Below, in pieces: positions 24,832 to 33,501 of a DNA stretch of 64,000 bases. The stretch comes from Polyangiaceae bacterium (GTDB lineage Bacteria; Myxococcota_A; Polyangia; Polyangiales; Polyangiaceae). The stretch's first letter is position 1. The number at the start of each line of letters is the position of its first letter. Made by a program: the position numbers and the translations under genes. The notes beneath the pieces are model-generated. The model worked only from the letters and a program-made list of their open reading frames with translations, did no database searches and was not told where the DNA came from. The stretch covers positions 434,001 through 498,000 of the forward strand of contig JACKEA010000006.1 of NCBI GenBank assembly GCA_020633235.1. Direction: 5' to 3'.

Positions 24832-26430
24832 TCAGTCTCCGGAAGGTTCTGCCGCCTGCCGGGGCAGCGTGATGCGGAAGGTCGTGCCTTTGTCGAGCTC
24901 GGACTCCACGTCGATCTGACCACCGTGGCGGCGCACGATGCCGTAGACCACGGCGAGGCCGAGCCCCACGCCCTTCTCTTCCTTGGTGGACACGAAGGGC
25001 TCGAACACATGGGGGAGGACATCGGGCGGGATCCCGATCCCGGTGTCCTTCAGGACCACCGCGATGTCCTTACCTGCGTCCTCGATGCTCAAGGTGAGCT
25101 CACCGCCGGAAGGCATGGCCTCCACGGCGTTCACGATCAGGGCTACCAGCGCTTGCTGTAGCTGGTTCGCGTCACAGCTGACTTCGTCCGACGCCGCGGT
25201 CCGGGTCAGGGTGAAGTCCACCCCAGCGTGCTTGATCAAGTGCTCCACCGTTTGCACCGCGCGCTCCGCCACGGTGGAAAGGCTTGCCGGGGAGAGGTCC
25301 GCCTTGGACTGCCGCGCGAAGGTGAGCAGGTTCTTGACGATGTCACCGCAGCGCGTGGACTCTCGCTCGATGACACCTACGCAGCGGAGCGCCTCCTCGC
25401 GGTCGTCGGGGCTCATGTTCTCGTCCTTGATCTCGCGCGCAACGAGCTTGGAGTAGACGAGGATCCCGGCCAGTGGATTGTTCAGCTCATGGGCCACGGT
25501 GGCGGCGAGCTTGCCCAGCGACGCCATCTTCTCCATTTGCATCAGCTTGCCGTGGGCGCGCTCGAGCTCTGCAGTCTTTTGCTCTACGGCGGCTTCCAGC
25601 TCGGACTCCCACCGTGCCGTCTTCTCCTGCGCGCGCTCGAGATCTTCCGTCATGCGATTGAACGCCTTGGCAAGGTCGGCAAACTCACCGGTGCCCTCCA
25701 CGGGAATTCGCGTGTCCAGACCGGCGGCCGCCACCCGCTGCGTCCCATCCACCAAGCGTTGTACCGGCCGCCGCACGAAGGCCCAAACGAAGGCAGCCGT
25801 CACCAAGCCGCCCACCAGGGCCATGAGCAGCGTGGCGTAGGCGGTGGTCTTCTGCGCCGCCACACGCCCTTCGTCCACGACCTCCATGTCCATCTGCAGG
25901 TCCAGCACGCCGAGCACTTTCTGCTTGGGCGGGTGCGCATGGCACGGACCGTTCGAGCACTCCGGGGAGTTTTCGATCAGATGGATGTGGCTCATCACGA
26001 GCTTGCCTTGCTCGTCGCGGAAGGTGCGTGAGAAGGGACTGCGAGAGGGCTCGTGGAAGGCGGCTTCTTGGGCGTGACACAGCTGGCACAGCGCGTCCTT
26101 CTTGGTCAGCTTGTGCCCTTTGTCGCCGTCCAGACTGGAGAACGCCACCTTGCCCTTCTTGTCGAAGATGCGGATGGCCTTCACGCCGGGCTGCGCTGCC
26201 AGCGTCGCAAGCTCGGAATGAACGCCCTTCTTCTTCTTCAGCAGCATGCCGTAGCGCAGCGCCCGCTCCAGCACGGCGCTGGTCTGGCGTGCATGCTCGT
26301 CGAAGGAGTGGCGCCACGCTTCTTCGCTACGCCCTTCGCTCCAAGCCGAAACCGCAAGGAACACCGCCGCCATCGATACGAATATCGAGACGAACAGCTT
26401 GAATCCGACGGAGCGCTGGATGCGCTTCAT
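24832..26430 (-). CDS. Membrane sensor histidine kinase with haem c binding motifs
   Basis: A 532-residue kinase. Membrane helices lie at about 9-29 and 197-219, enclosing a periplasmic domain that contains CQLCH (115-119) and CSNGPCH (158-164, CX4CH), both c-type haem attachment patterns, near several His. HAMP (220-270), a coiled coil, and the HisKA domain (VAHELNNPLAG, phospho-His 314) follow, then an ATPase domain (NAVEAMP N-box, DTGIGIPPD, GVGLGLAVVYG). The start is the ATG at 26430 with GGACGGAAC upstream; a longer reading to 26484 exists. Periplasmic haem sensing of redox state or of a gas such as NO or CO is the best guess, controlling the cytochrome operon opposite. Confidence 0.88.
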   Translation of the reverse strand: MKRIQRSVGFKLFVSIFVSMAAVFLAVSAWSEGRSEEAWRHSFDEHARQTSAVLERALRYGMLLKKKKGVHSELATLAAQPGVKAIRIFDKKGKVAFSSLDGDKGHKLTKKDALCQLCHAQEAAFHEPSRSPFSRTFRDEQGKLVMSHIHLIENSPECSNGPCHAHPPKQKVLGVLDLQMDMEVVDEGRVAAQKTTAYATLLMALVGGLVTAAFVWAFVRRPVQRLVDGTQRVAAAGLDTRIPVEGTGEFADLAKAFNRMTEDLERAQEKTARWESELEAAVEQKTAELERAHGKLMQMEKMASLGKLAATVAHELNNPLAGILVYSKLVAREIKDENMSPDDREEALRCVGVIERESTRCGDIVKNLLTFARQSKADLSPASLSTVAERAVQTVEHLIKHAGVDFTLTRTAASDEVSCDANQLQQALVALIVNAVEAMPSGGELTLSIEDAGKDIAVVLKDTGIGIPPDVLPHVFEPFVSTKEEKGVGLGLAVVYGIVRRHGGQIDVESELDKGTTFRITLPRQAAEPSGD

Positions 26431-26604
26431 GTTCCGTCCTGCGGCAATGGCGAACACTTCGCCTGACGCTCTCTTCCATAGCAAACGGCAGTTCAGAATG
26501 AAGCTTCAGGGGTGCGCGCCACAGACGTCCGTCATCCGCAAACTCTGCGCGAATTCGCCGTCCGATTTCGGTCTAGGATGTGACGAGGGGAAGGGGTTTC
26601 AGCG

Positions 26605-27585
26605 ATGCGCAGAGCAGTTTTCGTAGCGGTACTGTCGTTGTCCACCGTCGCCGGGGCGCAGCCCGCCGGAGAGCCGCCGGAGCAGCCGGCTGTCGTCGAT
26701 CCGGCCGTGCCTCCTGCGAGCTCCGCGCCACCCACGGCTCCGGCCCCGCCGGCGAATGGCCCGCCTCCGGCGGGTCAAGGTCAGCCCACTCCTGCGTACG
26801 GCCAGCCGGCTCCCGCATATGGCCAGCCCGCTCCCGCGTATCGTCCGCCGGCGTACGGTCCGGCGTGGGGCTACGGGCAGCAACCACCCCCGTACTACGG
26901 GCCTCCGCCTCAGGGCTATGGCGCGCCGCCGCCGCCACAGCCCCCGCCGCCTCCTCGTAGCGGCATGGTCGGTGTCGCGCACATGGGGCTCGCGATCGGA
27001 GGCAGCGGTGACACGGACCCGTCCTGCGACGGTGCTGGATGCGGCGGGTCGGCGTCAGGCAACGGGTACGACGACGAGTCCGATTTGGTCTTGGGCTTGG
27101 ACGTCTTGGGTCATCTGAGCCCGGAGCTCAGGGTGGGCGGTGGCTTTCTCTTCTTCCCGAACTCGGCGGCTGATTTCGACGGTGAGAACGTGGACTTGGG
27201 CAGCGACCTTTCGCTGCTCCTCGTCGTCGAGGGCGTGTTCGACGTCGGACCCAAGGTGGCGCTGACGGTACGGGGACAGGGCGGGGCGTTCTTCCTGTTT
27301 CCAGGAGGAGACCTGGGTGACGCCATCGATAGGCAAAAGGAGGTCTGCGACGCCGTCGGGAACGATTGTGAGGTGAAGGACGGGCCCTACGTTGGGTGGA
27401 CCGCCGGCGGCGGCTTCGGCGTGTTGGTTGCGGCGGGCAAGATCGGCATCCGTGGGGACATCACGCTGCAGTGGTACGGCGTCGAGACGTTTGGAGTGAA
27501 CGGATCCACACCGGTCGGCAGTATCGACTCCTCGCTCGGTTTCGCCGGCGACCGCGTGCTGCTCACCGGCGGCGTGGAGTTCTGA
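26605..27585 (+). CDS. Proline-rich outer-membrane beta-barrel-like protein
   Basis: A 326-residue secreted protein: signal MRRAVFVAVLSLSTVAGAQ, then about 100 residues rich in Pro, Ala, Tyr and Gly with repeats of YGQPAPA, then a C-terminal domain of alternating strands (GMVGVAHMGLAIGGSG; LRVGGGFLFFPNSA; VALTVRGQGGAFFLFPGG; GKIGIRGDITLQWYGV) ending VLLTGGVEF, whose terminal Phe suits an outer-membrane barrel. The same design recurs at 33498 and 56992. Function unknown. It overlaps the convergent exonuclease gene by 23 bases. Confidence 0.7.
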   Translation: MRRAVFVAVLSLSTVAGAQPAGEPPEQPAVVDPAVPPASSAPPTAPAPPANGPPPAGQGQPTPAYGQPAPAYGQPAPAYRPPAYGPAWGYGQQPPPYYGPPPQGYGAPPPPQPPPPPRSGMVGVAHMGLAIGGSGDTDPSCDGAGCGGSASGNGYDDESDLVLGLDVLGHLSPELRVGGGFLFFPNSAADFDGENVDLGSDLSLLLVVEGVFDVGPKVALTVRGQGGAFFLFPGGDLGDAIDRQKEVCDAVGNDCEVKDGPYVGWTAGGGFGVLVAAGKIGIRGDITLQWYGVETFGVNGSTPVGSIDSSLGFAGDRVLLTGGVEF

Positions 27586-28354
27586 GGTCCAGCTTCGAGC
27601 TCAGGTCCACGCCAACCGGACAGTGGTCGCTGCCGCGCACGTGGGGCAGCGTGAAAGCGTTCGTCACGAAGCGCATCGCGGCGGGGTTGGCGAGCACGTA
27701 GTCGATGCGCCAGCCCACGTTCTTCTCGCGCACGCCGGGGCGCTGGCTCCACCACGTGTAGTGGCCGCCTTCCGGGCAGTGAGCGCGAAAGGTGTCCACC
27801 CAACCCGCGCGGAACCACTGCTCCAGCGTGCGCCGTTCTTCCGGGCGGAAGCCGCTGTTCTTCACGTTCTCACGCGGGCGGGCCAGATCGATGTCCTCCC
27901 GCGCGGTGTTGAAGTCCCCCATCACCAGCATCGGCTCGTCGAAGTGGCGCGACAGCTCTTTGAGGAGCGCGCGGTAGAACGCGAGCTTGTAGGGAATGCG
28001 ACTGAGATCCCGGTTGGGGCCGTCGCCCTTTGGGAAATACGCCGAGCACACCACCAGCCTTCCATAGCGGGCGGCGACAGCGCGGCCTTCCCGCTGGAAG
28101 CGCGGAGCCAGGCCCAGCTGCACGGGCTCCGGCTCGTAGCGCGAGAGCAACGCCACGCCGCTGTAGCCCGGGCGCTCCGCGGGCGCGTAATGCTGATGCC
28201 AGCGGCTCTTGCGGATCTCCTCTGGCACCTGCTCGGGAAAGGCGCGCACCTCTTGGAGCCCCACGATGCTGGCGCGCGATCGGGACAGAAATGCGCCCAG
28301 CCCCTTCTTGCTGCAGGCGCGAATGCCGTTCACGTTCCACGAGAGGACGCGCAT
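27563..28354 (-). CDS. xth: Exodeoxyribonuclease III
   Basis: A 263-residue AP endonuclease/3'-5' exonuclease of the exonuclease III family for base-excision repair. The motifs are intact: MRVLSWNVNGIRA, IVGLQEVRA (metal Glu), YSGVALLSR, VVCSAYFPKG, LVMGDFNTAREDIDLARP, TWWSQRPGVREKNVGWRIDY and GSDHCPVGVDL (catalytic Asp-His). Length is typical. The start is the ATG at 28354; upstream in-frame sequence is not protein-like. It is divergent from the radical SAM gene. Confidence 0.95.
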   Translation of the reverse strand: MRVLSWNVNGIRACSKKGLGAFLSRSRASIVGLQEVRAFPEQVPEEIRKSRWHQHYAPAERPGYSGVALLSRYEPEPVQLGLAPRFQREGRAVAARYGRLVVCSAYFPKGDGPNRDLSRIPYKLAFYRALLKELSRHFDEPMLVMGDFNTAREDIDLARPRENVKNSGFRPEERRTLEQWFRAGWVDTFRAHCPEGGHYTWWSQRPGVREKNVGWRIDYVLANPAAMRFVTNAFTLPHVRGSDHCPVGVDLSSKLDLRTPRRR

Positions 28355-28409
28355 GCGTGGGAGCGTAGCCTGGCCGGGCGCGGCTCTGTCACTTACACTT
28401 CGACAATCG

Positions 28410-30269
28410 ATGCGGCACGCGCGGCTCATGTTGTTTCCGGAGTCTCCCGTGCATGGGTTTGTCGGGACGGCGCGGGGCCTCGCGGAGCCCAATCCCGTCC
28501 CGGACGTCGCCGCCCTGGATCCCGCGGTCGAGCGCGTGACCTTCGCGGGCGGCTCCCCCCTGGCGCACCCCGCGTTCTGGGAGCTCGCGACGGACTCGCG
28601 GCTCACCAACAAAATTCTGGGAGTCGAAACACCCGCCGCTGCGGTCGCGGAAGCGGGCGTCCTCTTGCGGCTGAAAGAAGCGGGCATCGCGGAGCTGTTC
28701 GTCGTTACGCGCGGAACCGACGACCTGTCCGTCGCGCTCGAAAGTGGGCTTCGCGTGTACGTGGTGCTCGTCGCCGAGCGGCGCGGTCTGCGCGCGCTGC
28801 TCTCCACGGCGGACACACTGTGCGGCAGGGCCCCGCGCCCGCACGGCCTGCTCGTCGCGTTGGCACGCCCGCGGGCGCTCGCGCCCGAGGCGCGCGCACG
28901 ACTGTTGCCGCCCGGTGCGGCGGCGGAGCTCTCCGCCCGGGTGTTCGACCGGGCGCGGCGCGCCGGCATGGAATACGGCTTCTTCGACCCGCGGGGCGTC
29001 TCGCCCTGTCAGTCGGGCGGCGCGCTGGACGCCTTCGGCACCGTGTTCCACCAACGCTTTCGGCTGCTCGCGCGCCAAGAAGAAGCGCTGGTGCGCGTGC
29101 CGGCGTGTGACGGCTGCTCCCTCGCGGACGCCTGCGGCGGTCTCGAACCGGACGTCGTGGAAACCTTCGGCAGCGCGGCGCGGCCCGTCCCCCTCGAGAC
29201 CAGCATGGGTTGGAAGCTGCGGCCCATCCACTCGCTCGATCGCGTCGACTACAAGAACGCCTCGCCCTTCCAAACCCCGGGTGGCCGCGCGCCGCGCACG
29301 CTGCTCCGGGTGAACGGGCACTGCAACATGAGCTGTTCGTTCTGCTTCGTCGACCGCACCGTGCCCGACTTCGCGACCGCGGAGCTGAGCCGCACCATCG
29401 AGCAGATGTACCGGCAGGGTGGGCGCCACCTGGTGCTCTCCGGCGGTGAGCCGACGTTGCATCCGGATCTCCCGGAGCTCTTGGCGCTCGGCAAGCGGCT
29501 GGGCTTCGACACCATCGAGATCCAGACCAACGGCGTGCGGGCCGCCGACGAAGCCTACGCGCGGAGCCTGGTGCAGGCAGGCCTCACGCGCGCCACGATG
29601 TCGCTTCACAGCGTGCGGGCCGAGGAGTCGGATCGGGTCACGCGCCTCCCCGGCGGCTTCGACAAGACCGTTCGCGCCATCGACAACTTTCGCGCCCTGG
29701 GCATCAGCACGCAGATCGCCCACGTGATCACCAAGGCGAACTACCGCGAGCTGCCGCAAACGGTGCGTTGGCTCGCGGAGCGGTTCCCCGAGTCGGGCGG
29801 GCACCTTTCTCTGTGCCTGGCCATCGCCCAGGGCATCAGCGATCTGGTGTACACCTGGGTGGTTCCGACCTTCACGGAAATAGAGCCGTTCGTGCGTGCG
29901 GCGCTCGACGACTGCCTGGAGCAGGGCGTCGGCTTCGGTGGGATGATCGGCCAAGGCGGCTATCCACCGTGCATGTTGCGGGGGGACTTGCGTTACTACC
30001 GGGCCGTGCTCGACCAAGTCTTCTTGAGCGAGGACTTCGCCGACCAGTTCTACAAGGCGGAGCGCTGCACCGCGTGCAGCTTCGAGCCCTATTGCGTCGG
30101 CGTTCGCAGATCCTACGTGGAGACCCACGGTGACGCGGAGCTGCGGCCTTTCCGCGCCGACGTGTCGGAGCTTTCGAGGCTGAAGCCGGTTCCGGCGTCG
30201 TTGGTGCAGCTTCGGACCAAGGATGACTTGACCCGCGTCGCAAAAGAGGGGACTTCTGCGGGCTCCTGA
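28410..30269 (+). CDS. Radical SAM protein with degenerate N-terminal half and SPASM-like Cys clusters
   Basis: A 619-residue enzyme. The core (about 295-500) has CxxxCxxC in HCNMSCSFCFVDRT (C305, C309, C312) for a SAM-bound 4Fe-4S cluster, plus LVLSGGEPTLHPDLPEL. C-terminal CTACSFEPYCVG resembles a SPASM/Twitch cluster site. The N-terminal 250 residues echo the fold (VERVTFAGGSPLAHPAFWEL, like a GGEPL strand) but lack CxxxCxxC, and end in their own Cys set (PACDGCSLADACGG). It therefore looks like a duplicated radical SAM protein with one dead half. The following gene overlaps by one base. The substrate, possibly a peptide, is unknown. A start at the ATG at 28428 is possible. Confidence 0.8.
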   Translation: MRHARLMLFPESPVHGFVGTARGLAEPNPVPDVAALDPAVERVTFAGGSPLAHPAFWELATDSRLTNKILGVETPAAAVAEAGVLLRLKEAGIAELFVVTRGTDDLSVALESGLRVYVVLVAERRGLRALLSTADTLCGRAPRPHGLLVALARPRALAPEARARLLPPGAAAELSARVFDRARRAGMEYGFFDPRGVSPCQSGGALDAFGTVFHQRFRLLARQEEALVRVPACDGCSLADACGGLEPDVVETFGSAARPVPLETSMGWKLRPIHSLDRVDYKNASPFQTPGGRAPRTLLRVNGHCNMSCSFCFVDRTVPDFATAELSRTIEQMYRQGGRHLVLSGGEPTLHPDLPELLALGKRLGFDTIEIQTNGVRAADEAYARSLVQAGLTRATMSLHSVRAEESDRVTRLPGGFDKTVRAIDNFRALGISTQIAHVITKANYRELPQTVRWLAERFPESGGHLSLCLAIAQGISDLVYTWVVPTFTEIEPFVRAALDDCLEQGVGFGGMIGQGGYPPCMLRGDLRYYRAVLDQVFLSEDFADQFYKAERCTACSFEPYCVGVRRSYVETHGDAELRPFRADVSELSRLKPVPASLVQLRTKDDLTRVAKEGTSAGS

Positions 30270-30685
30270 TGGCGCGAGACATCGAGAACGATTTCGCGAA
30301 GCTGGAATGGCTCGACGACGGCCTCATCCGCATCACGCGGACGTCCAAGGCGCTGGAATCCATGGCGGACATGACGGCCGCCTGGGACGACATCTGTCGT
30401 GGCCTCCTGTTCGTGGACCGCGCTCGCGTCCGCATGCTGATCGACACCAGCGCGGCGCCAGGTCGCAACGATCCCGCCTTCGAGCGGGCCTTCGCCCCGA
30501 TTCGCACGGAGCTGACTCGCGGTTTTGCGCGCTGCGCCGTAGTGGTCCGCATGGCCGTGAGCCGGCTTCAGGTCAAGCGCCATGCGGCCACGGACGGGGC
30601 CGACGTGCGCGTCTTCACCGACGCCGACGAAGCCCTGCGCTGGCTGCGAAACGGCGACCTGACGGACGCCGCTGTCCTCAAATAG
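30269..30685 (+). CDS. Small alpha/beta protein, SpoIIAA/STAS-like, coupled to radical SAM gene
   Basis: A 138-residue protein starting MARDIENDFAKLEWLDDGLI. Its pattern, an N-terminal strand pair (GLIRITRTSKA), a helix, RVRMLIDTSAAPGRND, and a C-terminal strand with DADEALRWLRNG, is like SpoIIAA/STAS-type proteins. It overlaps the radical SAM stop (TGATG), so the two are made together; it may be a partner or accessory protein. The family call is tentative. Confidence 0.65.
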   Translation: MARDIENDFAKLEWLDDGLIRITRTSKALESMADMTAAWDDICRGLLFVDRARVRMLIDTSAAPGRNDPAFERAFAPIRTELTRGFARCAVVVRMAVSRLQVKRHAATDGADVRVFTDADEALRWLRNGDLTDAAVLK

Positions 30686-30765
30686 TGGCCTCCCGCTCGC
30701 CGCTGGCGGCATGCTAGGAGCGGGGGATCGGGGCCGCGTGTGAAGCGGCCAAGGAGCAGCACCCC

Positions 30766-32091
30766 GTGGCCAAGCGCAAGACGATCACCAAGAAACGTTC
30801 CCCCCTGGCGCCGAGGACGGCGCACATGCGACAGCCGGCCTCGGCCTTCGACAACGCCTTGGTCCAGTTCTCCCGCGCTGCGGAGATCATCGATCTCACG
30901 CCAGATCAGGTAGCCGTCATTCGGGAGCCGCGGCGCATCGTCGAGGTGAAGCTGCCCGTTCGCATGGACGACGGGAGCATTCGTGTCTTCAAGGGGTATC
31001 GGGTCCAGCACAACATCGCCCGGGGCCCCGCCAAGGGTGGTGTGCGCTTTCACCCGGACGTGACGTTGGACGAGGTGAAGGCCCTCGCGTTCTGGATGAC
31101 CTTCAAGTGCGCGACCATCGGCATTCCGATGGGCGGCGGCAAGGGCGGTGTGATCGTGGATCCCACCGAGCTGTCCGTCGGCGAGCTCGAGCGCCTGTCG
31201 CGGCGCTACTTCGCCGAGATGATCGAGATGTTCGGGCCGGACCGCGACGTCCCGGCGCCCGACGTGAACACCAACCCGCAGGTGATGGCGTGGTTCATGG
31301 ACACCTATTCCATGCACTACGGCGGGGACTACTTGCCGGCCGTGGTCACCGGGAAGCCGCTGGAAATCGGCGGTTCGCTCGGTCGTGCATCCGCCACGGC
31401 CCAGGGCATGGTGTTCTGCGTGAAGCGCGCAGCGACGCACCTTTCCCTGGAGCTTCAGGGAGCCACCGTTGCCATTCAGGGCTTCGGCAACGCCGGTTCC
31501 TACGCCGCGAAGCTGCTTCATGAGCAGGGATGTCGGATCGTCGCGATCTCCGACGTGGCCGGCGCCTTCGTCGACCTGGAAGGCATCGATCCCAACGTCG
31601 CGATCGAGCACGTGGCGCGTCACAAGAATCTGGCGGGGTTCGACAAGAAACGCGGCATCGAAAAGCTCGATAACCCCATGAAGCTCCTCGAGCTCCCCGT
31701 GGACATCTTGATCCCCGCCGCTCTCGAGAACCAGATCACCAAGAAGAACGCCGCGCGGGTGAAGGCCAAGGTCGTCGCCGAGTGCGCCAATGGGCCGTGC
31801 ACGCCGGATGCGGACGACATTCTCGCCAAGAAGAACGTGTTCGTGATCCCCGACATTCTGTGCAACGCCGGTGGCGTCGGCGTCTCCTATCTGGAGTGGG
31901 TGCAAAACCGGATGGGGTACTACTGGCGCGAGGAACGCGTGAGCGAAGACCTCGAGCACATGATGCACACTGCCTTCGACAGCGTGCTCGAGACCTCGAA
32001 GGAACACGACGTCCCCATGCGCACTGCGGCGTTCATCGTCTCGATTCAGAAGGTGCTGAAGGCGTCGGAGCTTCGCGGGCTGTACGCCTGA
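30766..32091 (+). CDS. gdhA: Glutamate dehydrogenase (Glu/Leu/Phe/Val family)
   Basis: A 441-residue NAD(P)-dependent amino-acid dehydrogenase that links 2-oxoglutarate plus ammonia to glutamate. Substrate-domain landmarks: GYRVQHNIARGPAKGGVRFH, the catalytic-Lys loop IGIPMGGGKGGVIVDP, and DVPAPDVNTNPQVMAWFMD. The coenzyme domain has VAIQGFGNAGSYAAKLL then AISDVAGAF, with Asp at the end of strand 2, which favours NAD. It starts at GTG 30766 with a short Lys-rich extension. Leucine or other substrates cannot be excluded but length and motifs fit glutamate. Confidence 0.92.
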   Translation: MAKRKTITKKRSPLAPRTAHMRQPASAFDNALVQFSRAAEIIDLTPDQVAVIREPRRIVEVKLPVRMDDGSIRVFKGYRVQHNIARGPAKGGVRFHPDVTLDEVKALAFWMTFKCATIGIPMGGGKGGVIVDPTELSVGELERLSRRYFAEMIEMFGPDRDVPAPDVNTNPQVMAWFMDTYSMHYGGDYLPAVVTGKPLEIGGSLGRASATAQGMVFCVKRAATHLSLELQGATVAIQGFGNAGSYAAKLLHEQGCRIVAISDVAGAFVDLEGIDPNVAIEHVARHKNLAGFDKKRGIEKLDNPMKLLELPVDILIPAALENQITKKNAARVKAKVVAECANGPCTPDADDILAKKNVFVIPDILCNAGGVGVSYLEWVQNRMGYYWREERVSEDLEHMMHTAFDSVLETSKEHDVPMRTAAFIVSIQKVLKASELRGLYA

Positions 32092-32208
32092 CGTGCCGTA
32101 GCGGCGGTGGTCCGCATCCGCGACCGGCCCCGCATCCGGCCCTGTGTCTGGCCTTCCCGGCGGCGGGTTTGCGTGGGGGTGGGGGGAGGGACGTAGACTT
32201 CGGCCATC

Positions 32209-33501
32209 ATGAGCAGCGAGAACGATATCCGTCGGGTGGGGTTGGTGTTTGCCGGAGGGCCGGCGCCGGGGGCGAACTCCGTGATTCAAGCGACGACCAT
32301 GGCCTTTCGCCGTCATGGGCGCGAGGTGCTCGGGTTCCAGAACGGCTACTCCGCGCTCATCGACTACGACGCCGAGCGGCGGCCGCTGGTGTATGGCGAC
32401 GATTACTTCAAGTTCGAGGACCATCACCTGCGTGGGCTTCGGAACAGCCGCGGCATCATCATCGGCACGGCGCGGGCCAATCCTGGCAAGGCGGTGCACT
32501 CGGCGGCGGACCTGGAGAACCCTGAGAAGACGGCGCCCCTCGATCGCGTGGTGCGCGGGCTACTGTCCTTGGACGTGGACGCGCTGGTGAGCATCGGCGG
32601 GGACGACACGCTGAAGACCGCGAACTTCCTGTTCGAGTACCAGAAGCGCCTGCCCCCCGAGGCGAAGCGGGTGCGCGTCGTGCACGTGCCGAAGACGATC
32701 GACAACGATTACCGCGGGATCGACTTCACCTTCGGCTTCTTCACGGCCGTGGACACCATGGCCAAGGAGCTCCTGAATCTGCGAGCGGACGCCTTGGCCA
32801 CCAAGAGCTACTACGTGGTGGAGACCATGGGGCGCAAGTCCAGCTGGCTCGCCTACGGAACGGCCGTGGCCGGTGAGGCGCACCTGGTGGTGGGGGTGGA
32901 GGACATCAGCGGGGATCTCGCGGTCGAAGAAGACGTGGTGGACAAGTCGGGAAAGCGCGTCAAAGAGACGCGGCTCAACCTGGATGGCCTGTGCGACCGC
33001 ATCGTCGATCTGATCATCACCCGGGAGAAGCGCGGCAAGAAGTACGGCACCATCGTGCTCGCCGAGGGCTTGGCGGAGAAACTGCCGCACAGCTACCTGG
33101 ACGGCATTCCGCGCGACGAGCACGGGCACGTGTCCCTGGGCCGCGTGGACATCGGTAAGCTCGTTGCGCAGCTTGCGGCCGAGAGGTACCGCGCTCGAAC
33201 CAACAAAAACAAGAAGCTCACGGGAGTGCAGCTGGGCTACGAGTCGCGCTGTGCGGCGCCGCATGCGTTCGACGTGATGCTCGGAACGCAGCTGGGTGTG
33301 GGCGCGTATCGGGCGTTGGTGGAGCAAGGGTTCGACGGTCACATGGTGAGCGTCACCGGGCAGCTGGATCTGCAGTACGTGGCGTTCTCGGAGCTGGTGA
33401 ACCCCAAGACGTTGGAGACGGAAGTGCGCTACGTGCGACCGGACAGTGACTTCTACCGCTTGGCTCGCCAGCTCGAGACGCGCGTCGAGCACCAGGATTA
33501 G
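32209..33501 (+). CDS. 6-phosphofructokinase, probably PPi-dependent
   Basis: A 430-residue phosphofructokinase of the PfkA superfamily. FAGGPAPGANSVIQ opens the nucleotide/PPi site; SIGGDDTLKTA (130-138) has Asp after GGD, and PKTIDND (161-167) has Lys in place of Gly. That Asp/Lys combination is the accepted marker of pyrophosphate-dependent enzymes, since ATP enzymes have GGDG and PGTIDND. ETMGRKSSWLAYGTAVAG and QLGYESRCAAPHAFD bind fructose 6-phosphate. It would allow reversible glycolytic flux. It is a single gene between gdhA and a convergent outer-membrane protein gene, overlapping the latter by 4 bases. Confidence 0.9.
   Translation: MSSENDIRRVGLVFAGGPAPGANSVIQATTMAFRRHGREVLGFQNGYSALIDYDAERRPLVYGDDYFKFEDHHLRGLRNSRGIIIGTARANPGKAVHSAADLENPEKTAPLDRVVRGLLSLDVDALVSIGGDDTLKTANFLFEYQKRLPPEAKRVRVVHVPKTIDNDYRGIDFTFGFFTAVDTMAKELLNLRADALATKSYYVVETMGRKSSWLAYGTAVAGEAHLVVGVEDISGDLAVEEDVVDKSGKRVKETRLNLDGLCDRIVDLIITREKRGKKYGTIVLAEGLAEKLPHSYLDGIPRDEHGHVSLGRVDIGKLVAQLAAERYRARTNKNKKLTGVQLGYESRCAAPHAFDVMLGTQLGVGAYRALVEQGFDGHMVSVTGQLDLQYVAFSELVNPKTLETEVRYVRPDSDFYRLARQLETRVEHQD

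Noticed and set aside
33195..33215. Additional repeat copy (GAACCAACAAAAAC) inside the phosphofructokinase gene
   Set aside because: Only the 3' half matches, in a normal coding stretch; likely chance.
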